From positions 620,001 to 684,000 of the forward strand of contig JAHRBS010000005.1 in NCBI GenBank assembly GCA_024305745.1: DNA of 64,000 nucleotides. Direction: 5' to 3'. Shown here piece after piece: positions 54,147 through 64,000 of the stretch. Position numbers and translations under genes: made by a program. How positions within the stretch are numbered: the first letter of the stretch is position 1; every line of letters starts with the position of its first letter. Under the pieces are notes generated by a model. It saw only the letters and a list, made by a program, of their open reading frames with translations. It was not told the DNA's origin and did no database searches. Source of the stretch: Polyporus tsugae. Its lineage: Eukaryota > Basidiomycota > Agaricomycetes > Polyporales > Polyporaceae.

Positions 54147-54795
54147 TCACAGCGCATTCGCGATCACCCACGCCTCATGCCTGAACGCCACGACCGCCTC
54201 ATGGTCCCCGTCCCAGTTCGGCCGCCACTGGTACCCCCCGCCACTGACCGCCCCCGTCTGCTGCGCGCGCTGCTCGAGGTCCCGCGCGAGCTCGGAGAAG
54301 CCCGCGGCGCACGCGCGGTGGCCCTGCGGGAACGCGAAGAGCGCCTCGCGGTGCGTGAAGATCGTCTCGAGGAAGTCGCCGCTCGTGGTCGAGTACGCTC
54401 CCGCGCGGATCTGCCCGCAGACCGCCTGCAGGTACGCGCAGCCGCAGTTGCCTGCGGAACTTGGCTGGGCGACGACGACGGACCGCGTGCATGCATACGA
54501 TGGCGTTAGCGTTCTGGAGAGCGGGGAAGGGGAAGGGCGCGCGCGCACCTGATACGTCGAGTCCTCGCTGTCGGAGGAGTCGGACATGGCTGCGTCTTCG
54601 GTGGGCCGCGCTGGTGGTGTTGGTTTCTGAGGCCGCTGCTCTTCGCTTGCCTTTCTCCAGACAGGACGCCCGAGTCAGCACATCGGGCTCTCCACACCTG
54701 AGACGGTTTGCGACACTCACAAAGGTGGCTTTCCGCCGCTGTCCTTGGAGTGATAGAGAGCCGAGGAGCTGGCACAGTTGAGCATCGATCTCCAT
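54147..54795 (-). CDS. uncharacterised basidiomycete protein (about 165 aa, possibly longer)
   Basis: Exons 54795-54721, 54650-54549 and 54464 to 54147. The spliced protein opens MEIDAQLCQLLGSLSLQGQR, passes a Pro/Ser/Asp-rich linker (AMSDSSDSEDST), and has a folded part with NCGCAYLQAVCGQI, FLETIFTHREALFAFPQGH, CAAGFSELARDLEQRAQ, GYQWRPNWDGDHEAVVAFR and HEAWVIANAL. The folded part resembles a small family I have seen only as hypothetical proteins in polypores. The frame ends at TGA (54149-54147), but ALCTGTGAGTG-like sequence there is also a good splice donor, so a further exon is possible. A decayed copy lies at 44.6-45.0 kb, so this gene took part in the local duplications. Confidence 0.65.
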
Positions 54796-55562
54796 AGCCT
54801 GCAAGGTGAAGCTGAGTCAGACACGGCGTCATGTATTCGACGATGCACACGACAACTCACGTTAGGGTTCATGTTGTAGAGAGGCTGTTGTGACCTGGGA
54901 AATCAGTAGTGGTAGTAGTTTGCTGTTGAGACGGCTGCTGGTGCGAGGTGTATTAGTACCCACTCTCCGAAACGTGCCGAGTGCAACCCTCCGCCGCGTT
55001 GTCTGGAGCTCACTCTTCGGGATCGCCCGCCGTTATCGGATGGCTTCCTCGAGGTGGCCGTCAGGATCTCCCGCAGAGCTGCCCATTGTTGTGGAGACCG
55101 CTCTGGACGATCTCGAAGATCGTATCAGCGAACGTACACTCACAGGCATCGCGATATCATCTCGTATGTGGACAAGGGAAAGATCGACAGAAATTAGCGC
55201 CGGTAAACATCACTTCAAAATCAGGAAACGGACCACCCGGACCAAACCTTCCCGGTGGTTTCTGGGCACATGCAAAGACTCATGCATCCTACGATATATT
55301 TTTCGGACACGTACTGCGAGACAAAATACTACGGATGCCCAGACTCCCGAAGACTCCCAGCCACGGCCCGTACCAATCATCCGCAAAGAGACGAAGTTAG
55401 AACACGCACCACAAAGTTTAAGGTAATGCACCACGTTCGTGAGAGGCTTATGACCAATGTTTCGTCTAGTAATAGAAAGTGTCAGATCCGGCGGTGCATA
55501 TATGAAGCACGAACAGCAGCGATCTCACCTCGCACCCACATCAACCAAACACCACGCTAGCC
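54796..55562. other. intergenic region between divergent genes, with the EthD-like gene promoter
   Basis: About 55449-55545 is the sequence recurring as orphan copies at 48.3 and 50.9 kb: TATGACCAATGTTTCGTCTAG and GTGCATATATGAAGCACGAA. It lies 20-110 bp before the ATG at 55563, so it is promoter and 5' leader. Confidence 0.6.
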
Positions 55563-56273
55563 ATGCCGCCACCCGGTCTCCTCTTCGTATTCAGCGAGCC
55601 GGGTCCCAATCTGACAGACGCCGAGTTCAACGACTGGTACGACAACGAGCACGTACCGCTCCGCATGGCGATCCCCACATTCCACCGCACCACGCGCTGG
55701 GCCGCCGACGACGACAAGCACCCGCAGTACCTCGCGACCTACGACGTCGACTCGTGCGACGTCTTCGACCAGCCGCCGTACAACACGCTCGTGCACACGC
55801 GCAGCGAGCGCGAGCGGGGCGTCATCGCCCGCGCAGAGCTCCTCGACCGCCGGACGTACGACCTCTTCGAGCCCGACATCGTCTCGGCCGCCGCGGGGTA
55901 CGACGAACGCGCGCCCGGGCCGTACTTCATCACGTTGCAGGCGAGCGTCCGGCCAGAGCTGGAGGACGATTTGAACCGGTGGTACCGCGAGGAGCACATC
56001 CCGCTGCTGGCGAAGGTGCCGGGGTGGCGCCGGTCGCGGCGGTACGTGCTGAGGGACGTGGGGCCTGCGAGTGGGACGGGGGCGGAGGAGCTGAGGACGA
56101 AGGGGCATCCGCCGAAGTATCTCGCCGTGCACGAGTGGGAGTCGCCGAAGAGCTACGAGACGGCCGAGTTCAAGCATGCGACGAGTACGCCGTGGAGGAT
56201 GAGGCTTTTCGAGGGTGCAGAGATGTGGGACAGGCGGCTGTTCAGGGCGATGAGGACGTGGGTGCAGGAATAG
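55563..56273 (+). CDS. EthD-like / dimeric alpha-beta barrel protein, single exon (236 aa)
   Basis: An intact intron-free frame from ATG 55563 to TAG 56273. The protein has two half-repeats, each with the phrase expected at the start of a ferredoxin-like alpha-beta barrel unit: DAEFNDWYDNEHVPLRM (about residue 20) and LNRWYREEHIPLLAKVPGW (about residue 136). The second is followed by YLAVHEWESPKSYETAEF. This fits proteins of the EthD/antibiotic-monooxygenase-like superfamily, which often act on small aromatic or polyketide molecules; the substrate is unknown. No signal peptide or membrane segment, so it is cytosolic. Its promoter sequence is duplicated downstream of copies C and D of the membrane-protein array. 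Confidence 0.75.
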   Translation: MPPPGLLFVFSEPGPNLTDAEFNDWYDNEHVPLRMAIPTFHRTTRWAADDDKHPQYLATYDVDSCDVFDQPPYNTLVHTRSERERGVIARAELLDRRTYDLFEPDIVSAAAGYDERAPGPYFITLQASVRPELEDDLNRWYREEHIPLLAKVPGWRRSRRYVLRDVGPASGTGAEELRTKGHPPKYLAVHEWESPKSYETAEFKHATSTPWRMRLFEGAEMWDRRLFRAMRTWVQE

Positions 56274-57895
56274 GCAGGTCGACGAGGGTTTTCGCGCGAG
56301 AAGGTAAAAATAAGCATCTCTTACACAAATGTAGGGATGTGGATTCTGGGATTTACGACAGGTCAGCACACAGCTCTGCTCCAACTCATGACAAGGAGGA
56401 GCAATATCAGAATGATAAATGGAGATTGAAGTCGATCACTTGGGTCGCTAACCATCCCTTAGAGGGTGTGTTGGCCCGGTCAGGTAATAGGGAACATAGT
56501 TTTCGTTTTAAGCCGTCACAATGATGAGACAAATGCAACTTGCTGGGGGATGGGACAGACGGGGATGGACTTACTTGTACGGCCGTGATACCACCGTTAC
56601 AATGCGAAACATAAACATTGCGATAGTTCAACTCCTCCAAGAGGTTCTGTAACAGCTTGGATTGCGGCGCGGTGTGTCTTGAGTTCTGGACATTCAAGTT
56701 TGTGAGGGCTCTCGAAAGTCGTGGGGTTCAACTGGCAAGTTAAAGAACGACCAAGTCAATGAAACGAAGATGTTGGCTAAGAAATAGCCGATGCTCGACG
56801 AGGAGTGGAGGAGGCTGAGTCGGAGGAGCCGACGAGTCGGAGGCCCGACGCTCATGCACTCATGTTTGGTATTGTTTGGGTTCCACTTCTAGCCTGGGCG
56901 CTTGTTATTGAATTTTGTTTCCTTCTCTGTCCAAGTTCTGCAGAAGACCTCAGGCTCGCAGTGGCCTCTTCGAGCCATTGTTCGTCACTGGATCTTTCTA
57001 CAATGCAATCCTTCCCGCATAGAATCTTTCTAGGATACCAGGGATATGCTCTGAACTTCCACAACCCTGGTCTTATCAGCGACCTACGATTCCTTGTCAC
57101 GCAAACTTGAAGAGGCGACCTGAAATACAGAAGGGCAGTTAAACAGGTTCCGTCCTCCGGTGGCTGGTGAGTCCAAATGTTTCTTCTACTCCTCTTTTTG
57201 CCAGGGCCCAGCTAGCAAGCCTCGCCTTAAAGCTGATGGCTCAAACTGAAATCAACGATGTGAAACTGTTCCCTATTATCTGATCGCACCATTGTACCCG
57301 CTAAAAGGACGTCGGTATGATCGAATAACATGTTTTCTCTGAGATTTCCTTTCTATTTTCTATGTTCCCTACGCATGTTAGAGTTGAGTTGTGCTGACCG
57401 ACGATCGCAGATGCATCAGGTGACTCCGTCGGCAGGGTGCGGTCCTCTGTACGGCATACTTCGAGGTCGATGTTTCGGGACGGCACCGGCGGCGTCTCCA
57501 TTGGGATTCCCTCGTTCATTTAATGAAGGCCATGTCGAATGAAACGTGCGACTTGGTGCTGCGGTTGGATGACTCCCAACTACAGCACAAGCTGCACAGC
57601 TGGAGGAGGGCCGATGTACCGTAGCAGACTTGCGGATGACCACAGCCGTGGTGAGTAGTCTGCTGCAGGAATGTTTCGTGTCATGATATATTACTCGAAC
57701 TTTGGCATCCTCCTTCATCGCCAACCCCCTCGACTTGCCTGCCTCCATCCTTCGATTCTGTCATTCTCCACCGCAGGGACGGAATGTACTCTTCACAATG
57801 CGCTGTGCGTCCAACCATCGCTCCCACCGCCGTTGCTTCGAGCTCTTCGTCTGGAGATGAGGGATCGACCCGCTTGCCTCGCCGATGGTCTGTAA
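56274..57895. other. no recognisable gene; upstream of the first eIF4G-like gene
   Basis: Only short frames on both strands. I find no conserved promoter motif. Confidence 0.45.
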
Positions 57896-60409
57896 ATGGC
57901 GGACACAAGGATGGTACGCACGCCTCCCTCGATGCTTCGTGGAGTATTGGCTGAATTGCCTCGATTTACCTACGCGATCTCTCCAGCCTCCCAGGCTCCT
58001 CCCCATGGATCTTTGTTGTCGCCCGCCTTCGAAATCCCTTCTAAGGCGACCTGTGTCGCTACCGCTTTACGTTCGTCCTCGACCCCTTCCTCTCCTACCA
58101 AGTCCGTCAACTTCGACGTGAAAGCCCTATTTCAAGGCAGCAGCTCTGCCGACGCCGTTGTCGGTGCCTCGTTCGAAGACGAAGCGGACACAAAGTCACT
58201 CCCGACCGCCACACAAGCGTCGCCCGAGAACCTCTATTGCGAAGTCAGCGCGTTGTTGGACAACCTATCAAAGGACTCCTTGCCTTCTGTGTCCGAAACC
58301 ATCATCGCCTGGGCGAACCGGTCGAGGGAGGAGACGGACGGCCATACCCTCTCCGGGGTCGTCGGTCTCGTCTTCGAGGAGGCGAACGAGAACGCTGCTA
58401 GATCGGGGCTTTACGCTGAGCTGTGCCGTCGGATGATGGAAGGCATCGACCCCGAAGTTCAAGACCACCGGATGATGGATGCGGAGGGAGAACTTCTTCC
58501 TGGACCTCGGGTCTTCCGGAAGTACCTTATTGATCGTTGTCAGGAGGAGTTCATGCGAGGGTTAGGTGCGGAAGGAGCCTCGTCGGTCGACGACCAGCGC
58601 ACCACCCAGCAATACCTTGGGTTGGTCAAGTTTCTAGGAGAGCTGTTCAATATGAAGATGCTCACGCAGCGCATCGTGTATGAATGTCTCAATATGCTCC
58701 TCACCAATTTCGAGTCGACTGGAGAGCCCGACCTTTATCTTGAATGCTTAGAGGTGCTTCTGACGACTGTCGGGCGGCTCCTCAACTCTTCGAAGGCGCG
58801 TGCTCACTTGGATGTTTACTTCTCGCGCATCCAGGGGCTCTCTCGGAACTCCGCTGTAACTCCTCTTCACCGACTGAAGTTGCAGGTGCGTTTGTCGTCC
58901 CAATCGACACTACTATGTTGTTTAACTTTTCTAATTGCTCCACAGTCTCTCCTCGATTTACGAATAGGCTGGAAAGCTGGGCAAGAGGCGCACCTGACGA
59001 CTGTGAAGGATGACAGCATCGGGGGCCATGCGCTAGGCGACTGGAACGTCTCATCGCACAAGAAGGGCCAGCGACCATCTGACACGTTCCAATCTACATC
59101 GGCACTGGCGACCAACTCATTGGACGTGCCATTGCCAATTGACGAGCCACCTCCTGCGCCGCCGCTGTCTGAGTCTGAGGCGCTAGCACGTGCAGAGGAG
59201 AACTCGGCCGTGTTCTTCTCCGTCCGTGACGTCGCTGCCGCAGCAAAGTACTTCGCGGAGCTCCCACCCGGCTACCAGCATCTCCTGGTCGACGCCCTCG
59301 TCGACAAAGCCATATTCTCCGAAGCGGATGCTTCTCTTGTCGCCAACCTCTTCTACCGCGTCGCAGCCAGCAATCTATGCTCACCCGCAGCGTTTGAGGA
59401 GGGCTTCGCGCCAACCACCAAGCACCTCGCCGGCATCGCGGAGGACATGCCAGATGCATTTGAGTCCTACGTGCGCATGTTCAAGGGCGCGCGCCTTGAC
59501 GTGGACATGGAGCGCTGGATGCGGCTGGTCAGCATGTCGACAGAGAGCGAGGCGTTAATGCCCCTTCTCTTTGGTACTGCCGTGTCCGCCGATCAGGTGC
59601 AGCTGTCGCTGTCATCCCCTTCTCCTAGTGTTTCAAATTCAGCAACAACTGCGCTGATTTCCGATCCGCCTGCCGACACGAATGGAGTGGTGGACGACGA
59701 AACCTCAAAGCCAGTGTCGCCATCCACTGTCCATAGCCTTGACCCACAGTCGTCAGACGATGACCTCTACGCGGACTTCACAGAACGCCCCGCCATCCCG
59801 AGCCCGCATATCACGCCACCTCCTGCACCTAATCAACAGCGAAGAATCAACGCTCAACAAGCCAGCAATCAGCATCTCTTGCCTCGGGCAACCCACCACC
59901 ACCACGTTGAAGCACGCATTCCGGAGCCACCTACCCCACCCTTGTCTGACTCTAATGACCTCCCTCTCGTCCGCCTCCGCACTGTGTCCCAAAAAGAAGC
60001 AAACGAGCACATTGAGAAGACTGTTTCACTTGTCTTCGGTGGCCCACACGACATCGACAGCGCGCTGTCCGTCTTCGCGACCATGCCCCCGCGGCACCAC
60101 AGCCGGCTCATCGACCGCCTCGTCTCCTTCGCGATCGAGTCGACGCGCGCGGACGCGCAGCTCGTCGCGTACTTCTTCTACTGCGCCGCGGCGAAGGGCG
60201 TCTGCTCGGCCACGGCGTTCGAGGCCGGGTTCGCGCTGACCGCGGCGGCGCTGGAGGACGTCGCAGCCGAGTCCCCGGACGCAGTCTTGCTGTTCGCGAC
60301 GATGGCGAAGGGCGCGGGGCTGCACAAGGACCGGGAGTGGCGCAGGCGTTTCTTTGGCAGGTTGGAGATACTTGGATACGGACCCGACCTCGAGTCGCTG
60401 TCTTCGTGA
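57896..60409 (+). CDS. eIF4G-like protein 1: MIF4G plus two MA3 modules, no eIF4E site (about 817 aa spliced)
   Basis: One long frame with a 60-nt intron that leaves the frame open (58886-58945, GTGCGT to CCACAG); spliced it joins KLQ to SLLDLRIGW. The N-terminus carries NFDVKALFQGSSS, then the MIF4G HEAT domain (about residues 110-360: LLDNLSKDSLPSVSETIIAW, VVGLVFEEANENAARSGLYA, FRKYLIDRCQEEF, LVKFLGELFNMKMLT, LECLEVLLTTVGRLL). Two MA3-like domains follow (FFSVRDVAAAAKYFAELPPG ... CSPAAFEEGF; SQKEANEHIEKTVSLVFGG ... CSATAFEAGF). MIF4G recruits eIF4A in translation initiation. Unlike canonical eIF4G it lacks a Y-x4-L-hydrophobic eIF4E-binding segment before MIF4G and the long N-terminal extension. 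It lies 383 bp before a second eIF4G-derived gene in the same direction. Confidence 0.85.
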   Translation: MADTRMVRTPPSMLRGVLAELPRFTYAISPASQAPPHGSLLSPAFEIPSKATCVATALRSSSTPSSPTKSVNFDVKALFQGSSSADAVVGASFEDEADTKSLPTATQASPENLYCEVSALLDNLSKDSLPSVSETIIAWANRSREETDGHTLSGVVGLVFEEANENAARSGLYAELCRRMMEGIDPEVQDHRMMDAEGELLPGPRVFRKYLIDRCQEEFMRGLGAEGASSVDDQRTTQQYLGLVKFLGELFNMKMLTQRIVYECLNMLLTNFESTGEPDLYLECLEVLLTTVGRLLNSSKARAHLDVYFSRIQGLSRNSAVTPLHRLKLQVRLSSQSTLLCCLTFLIAPQSLLDLRIGWKAGQEAHLTTVKDDSIGGHALGDWNVSSHKKGQRPSDTFQSTSALATNSLDVPLPIDEPPPAPPLSESEALARAEENSAVFFSVRDVAAAAKYFAELPPGYQHLLVDALVDKAIFSEADASLVANLFYRVAASNLCSPAAFEEGFAPTTKHLAGIAEDMPDAFESYVRMFKGARLDVDMERWMRLVSMSTESEALMPLLFGTAVSADQVQLSLSSPSPSVSNSATTALISDPPADTNGVVDDETSKPVSPSTVHSLDPQSSDDDLYADFTERPAIPSPHITPPPAPNQQRRINAQQASNQHLLPRATHHHHVEARIPEPPTPPLSDSNDLPLVRLRTVSQKEANEHIEKTVSLVFGGPHDIDSALSVFATMPPRHHSRLIDRLVSFAIESTRADAQLVAYFFYCAAAKGVCSATAFEAGFALTAAALEDVAAESPDAVLLFATMAKGAGLHKDREWRRRFFGRLEILGYGPDLESLSS

Positions 60410-60792
60410 CTTGTCTTCGTGACTGTCTGACTGATGGCGGGCCGAGAGCTTGTGCACGATGGAAATGTGTTCTTGGATTTAGTATGGACTGAGATCCGAG
60501 TATCTGATGTACTGACTCGTATTCTTACTTTTATGCCACGTAATGGTCAAACATCCGAGGATCTTCGTGGGGTCGTCGCGTGCCACGCGGCAACCTGCGT
60601 AGTAAGGTTTGTAGCTGCGGTAATGGTCCTTCGGTGAGCGTTCTGGTACTTGACTTCAATTTGTGTGCTGCGGTGAGTGATCCCACTCCCAAATATCCCG
60701 TTCCGCACCACTGACATCGGTCTTTATCTTCTCTGTGTGGTGTCTAGTCATCCTACTTCAAGGATACCCCATCCACGGGGTTCACACCAAAG

Positions 60793-63556
60793 ATGTCGTC
60801 TGAGAAGGCTTCAGCAGCGCCGTCGCCCCGACCACAGTTTCCCGCTCCTTCTGTCGCCTCTCCTTCAGCACCAACTACTCACTCTCGACAACCGGGCACG
60901 TTGGGACGGAGTGTAGGGTTCAAGAATGGAGTAGGAACACGTATGTCTTCGATTGGCTCAAAATCAGGTGCGCATCTCTCCCCTCCTGCACGGCCCGAGC
61001 TCGGACGGTGATCTCACCCGTCTCCAGGGTCATCGGTGACCTTCGGGTCCATCGACGACGTCTCTGCGCCTATGTCGTCCCCCACGTCGACGATAAAGCC
61101 CAACCTGATCAAGTCATTCGGCACCGTACCAGCGAATCCGAACGGCAAGATCCACTCGCGGACGACCTCGTTCTCGATTGGGATGCCGCCATCAGCTGCC
61201 GCAGCAGCGTCGGCTTCATTGTCGTCGTCGACTCCCATATTGGTTTCTTCCACCTTGGCTTCCTCGTCCACGTCCACGGCTCCATCGACGGCTCCATTGG
61301 TATCCGGGTCTTCGTCGACCCCGAGGGCCACCAAGTTCGACGTCAAAAGCCTCTTCGAAAACAAGAGCTCGGATGCCCCGTCCACCGTGACGCTCGCTTT
61401 GCCTCCGCCCTCCCACCAGCCTACGCCGTCCCCCCACACGCACACGTCCAGCCTCTCTAATATCTCGTCTACACCGCCTACACCCGCATCAACCACCGCG
61501 CCTAGTGGTGGCCTGTCTGGCCTGAACTCGAACGCGAACACGTTTACGCCGAAGCGCGTGACGATCAAGTCTGAATCCGGACAGGAGGTCGACCTCGAGC
61601 GGTGGAAGAAGCAGCAGGCGCCTGCTGCCATCGCGTCGCCCATCACCCTAAACGCTTCTGCGTATCGGGCGGTACAGGTGTGGATGGAAACGTGGGAGGA
61701 AGCCAGCATGGCGCGGGTAGCGCGGGAGGCGGCGGCGGAAGGTAAGAAGGAGGTGTCGAAGGCGAAGAAGAAGGCGCAGAAGGCCAGGCAGAAGGCCAGG
61801 CGCGAGGCCGAGGAAAAGGTTCACGGTGAGGAGGGATGGGAGGTGGATGAGTGGCCATGGAAGAAGATAGGGTGGGGGTCGGGGTCGGAGAAGGAAGAAG
61901 CCGTTGAAGAGGCTGAAGAGACGGCAGGGATGGACGAAGTGGAGCGTCCACCGCGGGAGGTTGAGAAGGCTAGAGCTCAGCTGTCCGCAAATGCAGCTGC
62001 CAATGGGACGAAGATCGAGCTCCCGGGGGATGAAGTCCAGTGTACGGACTCGGTCGTGCCTGTGGTGAATGAGGATCATGACACGGTCTCCGAGTTGAAG
62101 GCGCCTCTCCGGAGCGCTTTCACGTGGGCGAAGACCAGACGTCGGCCAGCTCATCTTGATCTCCAGGTGTCCAAGGACTGGATCAATCTTGAAGCCGTAC
62201 CCTCCGCACTGGCCAAAGCCCGGCCCATCGAAGATATCGACTTGATCCAGTATCCCGACGGCATCAAGAGGCCCAAAGCGAACCTCAACCGTGGCAACGC
62301 GGCGCGGGGTAGATTCAGGTTGGCTGTACAGTCTTAAGTCGTGCATTGCAGGATGATGCTGACGTTGGTCCTTACAGTTACGATCGGGATTTCTTGTTGC
62401 AATTCATGCACATTTGCAAGGACAAACCCGACGCTCTTCCGCCTCTGGACGATATCTGTATCGTGGTGTGCAGTGTTGCACAGACGTCGACCGGTCGTGG
62501 TCTGCATGGCTCCCGCTCTTCCTCTGGAGCCCCCTCCTACCAGCCTTCTGTTGGAGTTGGTATCTCTGGACTCCGAAAGTCTCACGCCGACCCGTTCACT
62601 GTGACTGTCGGCTCAGGTACCGCTCTCCCGACTCGTCCTATGCCGAAAGCTGGCGACATATCGAAGTTCTGCAAGATCTACAAGGCGGCACCGATGACCT
62701 CTGAGCCCAGCTCCGTCTTCCACGGTGACAAATTGAAGGGCCCGGAGTCAACAACCACGGGAAGAGGTTCAATCAGCATGGTTAACGGCAACTTGGAGGT
62801 CGCTCCGGAGCTTGCAGTTGTTGAGCGGAGCCCGGCCCAAGGGGCTAAGAATTCGATTAACACAAATCTTAGGATCCGTTCTAACAGAGGTGGGGCTCAA
62901 GAGAAGGGACAGCTTGGATCTCGCAAGGTCGGTTCGTTCACCTAACCCGCAGTTTCCCGCATCCCCATCCCCTTCAGCGGTTTCTCATTCCCCTTCCATT
63001 CCAGACAGACCCTCAGATCGAGGACGACGAGGTGTTAGAGGATCCTTTACAAGCTCTTGGTCTCGCTCAGGAAGAATCACAGCAGCAGACCCTTAAAGGA
63101 GGGCATCATCCGGCCCCTCGTCGTATGTCTGAGGAAGAAGCGAATGAACGTATCGACAGGACTACTACTATGCTCTCCGGTCTCCATGATATATCCACAG
63201 CCCTCGCCGTTTTTCAAGACCTTCCCGCGAGGTACCACGGCCGACTGGTGGATAGACTGGTGTTCCGCGCTGTCGAGTCCCACGCCGACACGCACGCTCA
63301 GGCCATAGCCTATTTCCTCCACTGTGCTGCAGAGCGACACCTGTGTTCGCCAACGGCGTTTGAGGACGGTGTCTCGATGACCGCTTCTGCCCTGGATGAC
63401 ATCGCTGAAGAGACCCCGGATGCTGTCTCACGATACGCGACGGTGATCAAAAGCACAGGACTTCACGAGGACCCGAACAGACGTGTTCGCGTCCTCGAGA
63501 AAGTGGGAATCCATGCCTCCTCGGAACTCCAGTCAAGGCCGTTCTCTACCGTTTGA
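60793..63556 (+). CDS. eIF4G-like protein 2: eIF4E-binding region plus MA3, MIF4G missing
   Basis: Four exons: 60793-60967, 61028-62318, 62378-62927, 63005-63556. The N-terminal third is Ser/Thr/Pro-rich with KFDVKSLFENKSS (the same motif as in protein 1); a Lys/Glu/Ala-rich helix follows (residues about 265-300 of the product). Then come ARPIEDIDLIQYPDGIKRP and, across the third exon junction, YDRDFLLQFMHICKDKPDALP, whose YDRDFLL is the canonical eIF4E-binding form Y-x4-L-hydrophobic. After TALPTRPMPKAGDISKF the protein runs through low-complexity sequence straight into one MA3-like domain (EEANERIDRTTTMLSGLHDI ... CSPTAFEDGV). The MIF4G domain that should lie between is absent. The donor of the second intron (GTTGGC) is weak. 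It could bind eIF4E without recruiting eIF4A through MIF4G. Confidence 0.82.
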
Positions 63557-64000
63557 TTTATTCTTTTTCATATCCAAGTCGTGTCGCTCTCTGTGCAGCT
63601 ATCATGTAGAATTGTTCCTATACCAATGGTACCTAATAATACTATGGAAGGTACCAGTGCACTTCAAGTTCGCCCTCAGCCTGCCGCTGTTTCCAGTGCT
63701 AACCACTGTCATACGATAATAACGGTGCTGTCCAAGATTACAGCAAGGCACCCAGCGACAATGCCATACTCCGACAGGAAGTTGAATGCCGCGGTCACCT
63801 AGGAATCCCCCGCAACGAACCGATCACAATATATCTGGTGACTGGAAGTTCTCGTTCAAGTTGTCCCTGGGGAAGTTCATTGACATCATTTCATGGCTGT
63901 ACCTGTTTTACGTCAGCGGGACCATCAGTGTTCCGCAGTAGGCAACCGTCGGACGACATTTATATCCCGAGTTTTTTGATGTCGACCACCACAATGCGCA
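63557..64000. other. 3' flank of eIF4G-like gene 2
   Basis: AT-richer sequence with AATAATACTATG-type words after 63640. No gene is seen before the window ends. Confidence 0.45.

Noticed and set aside
54164..54496. Arg/Ser-rich 110-codon frame
   Set aside because: It is an alternative frame over the coding exon of the 54-kb gene and has shadow-frame composition.
1..64000. CRISPR arrays, rRNA genes, bacterial operons or integrated virus
   Set aside because: No regularly spaced direct repeats, no rRNA-like sequence and no viral structural genes; the gene structure is eukaryotic throughout.

Overview
The window is nuclear DNA of a basidiomycete fungus, most likely an Agaricomycete of the polypore type. 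The evidence is small GT-AG introns of about 50-60 nt in nearly every conserved gene, CTAAC/CTGAC-like branch sites, GC-rich third codon positions, a chromodomain Ty3/gypsy element, and proteins of basidiomycete type (CSC1/DUF221 channel, OPT transporter, RIM2 carrier, eIF4G-like proteins). No bacterial features and no CRISPR are seen. Gene models were spliced by eye.

Layout. 1-4.9 kb: sparse, two proline/charge-rich ORFs of unknown nature and a 171-bp tandem duplication. 4.9-14.8 kb: a three-exon transposase-like gene (minus) whose start codon is split from its upstream DNA by a complete 6.68-kb LTR retrotransposon (8088-14768, 196-bp LTRs, 5-bp target duplication). The element is chromodomain-bearing, internally damaged, and shows the hallmarks of Tf1/sushi-type self-priming. 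16.1-20.8 kb: a truncated ARP2 pseudogene, then intact RIM2-type mitochondrial carrier (minus) divergent from RNA polymerase III subunit RPC25 (plus), then a kinase-tail fragment. 22.3-27.6 kb: a 13-exon CSC1/OSCA-family channel with a 1.6-kb intron and a 10-nt microexon. 28.3-36.6 kb: a GT8 glycosyltransferase with a 1.26-kb intron and an OPT oligopeptide transporter with a long acidic/proline-rich N-terminus. 37.3 kb: tRNA-Ala(AGC) with a 7-nt intron.

39-54 kb: a duplication-driven region. Four copies (A-D) of one four-exon gene for a seven-helix membrane protein that I cannot assign to a named family lie on the minus strand, each with a shared upstream block of up to about 850 bp. Copy A is a pseudogene (frameshift, lost exon 3); B, C and D are intact with equal exon-1 (188 nt) and exon-3 (130 nt) lengths. 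Among them lie a decayed monoacylglycerol-lipase pseudogene, a relic of the small gene found intact at 54.1-54.8 kb, and two orphan promoter copies of the EthD-like gene found intact at 55.6 kb.

57.9-63.6 kb: two tandem eIF4G-derived genes with complementary architecture. The first keeps MIF4G and two MA3 modules but no eIF4E-binding motif; the second keeps the eIF4E-binding motif and one MA3 module but no MIF4G.

Housekeeping genes (RPC25, RIM2, CSC1, OPT) look functional and act independently. The accessory genes are shaped by retrotransposition, tandem duplication and partial loss.
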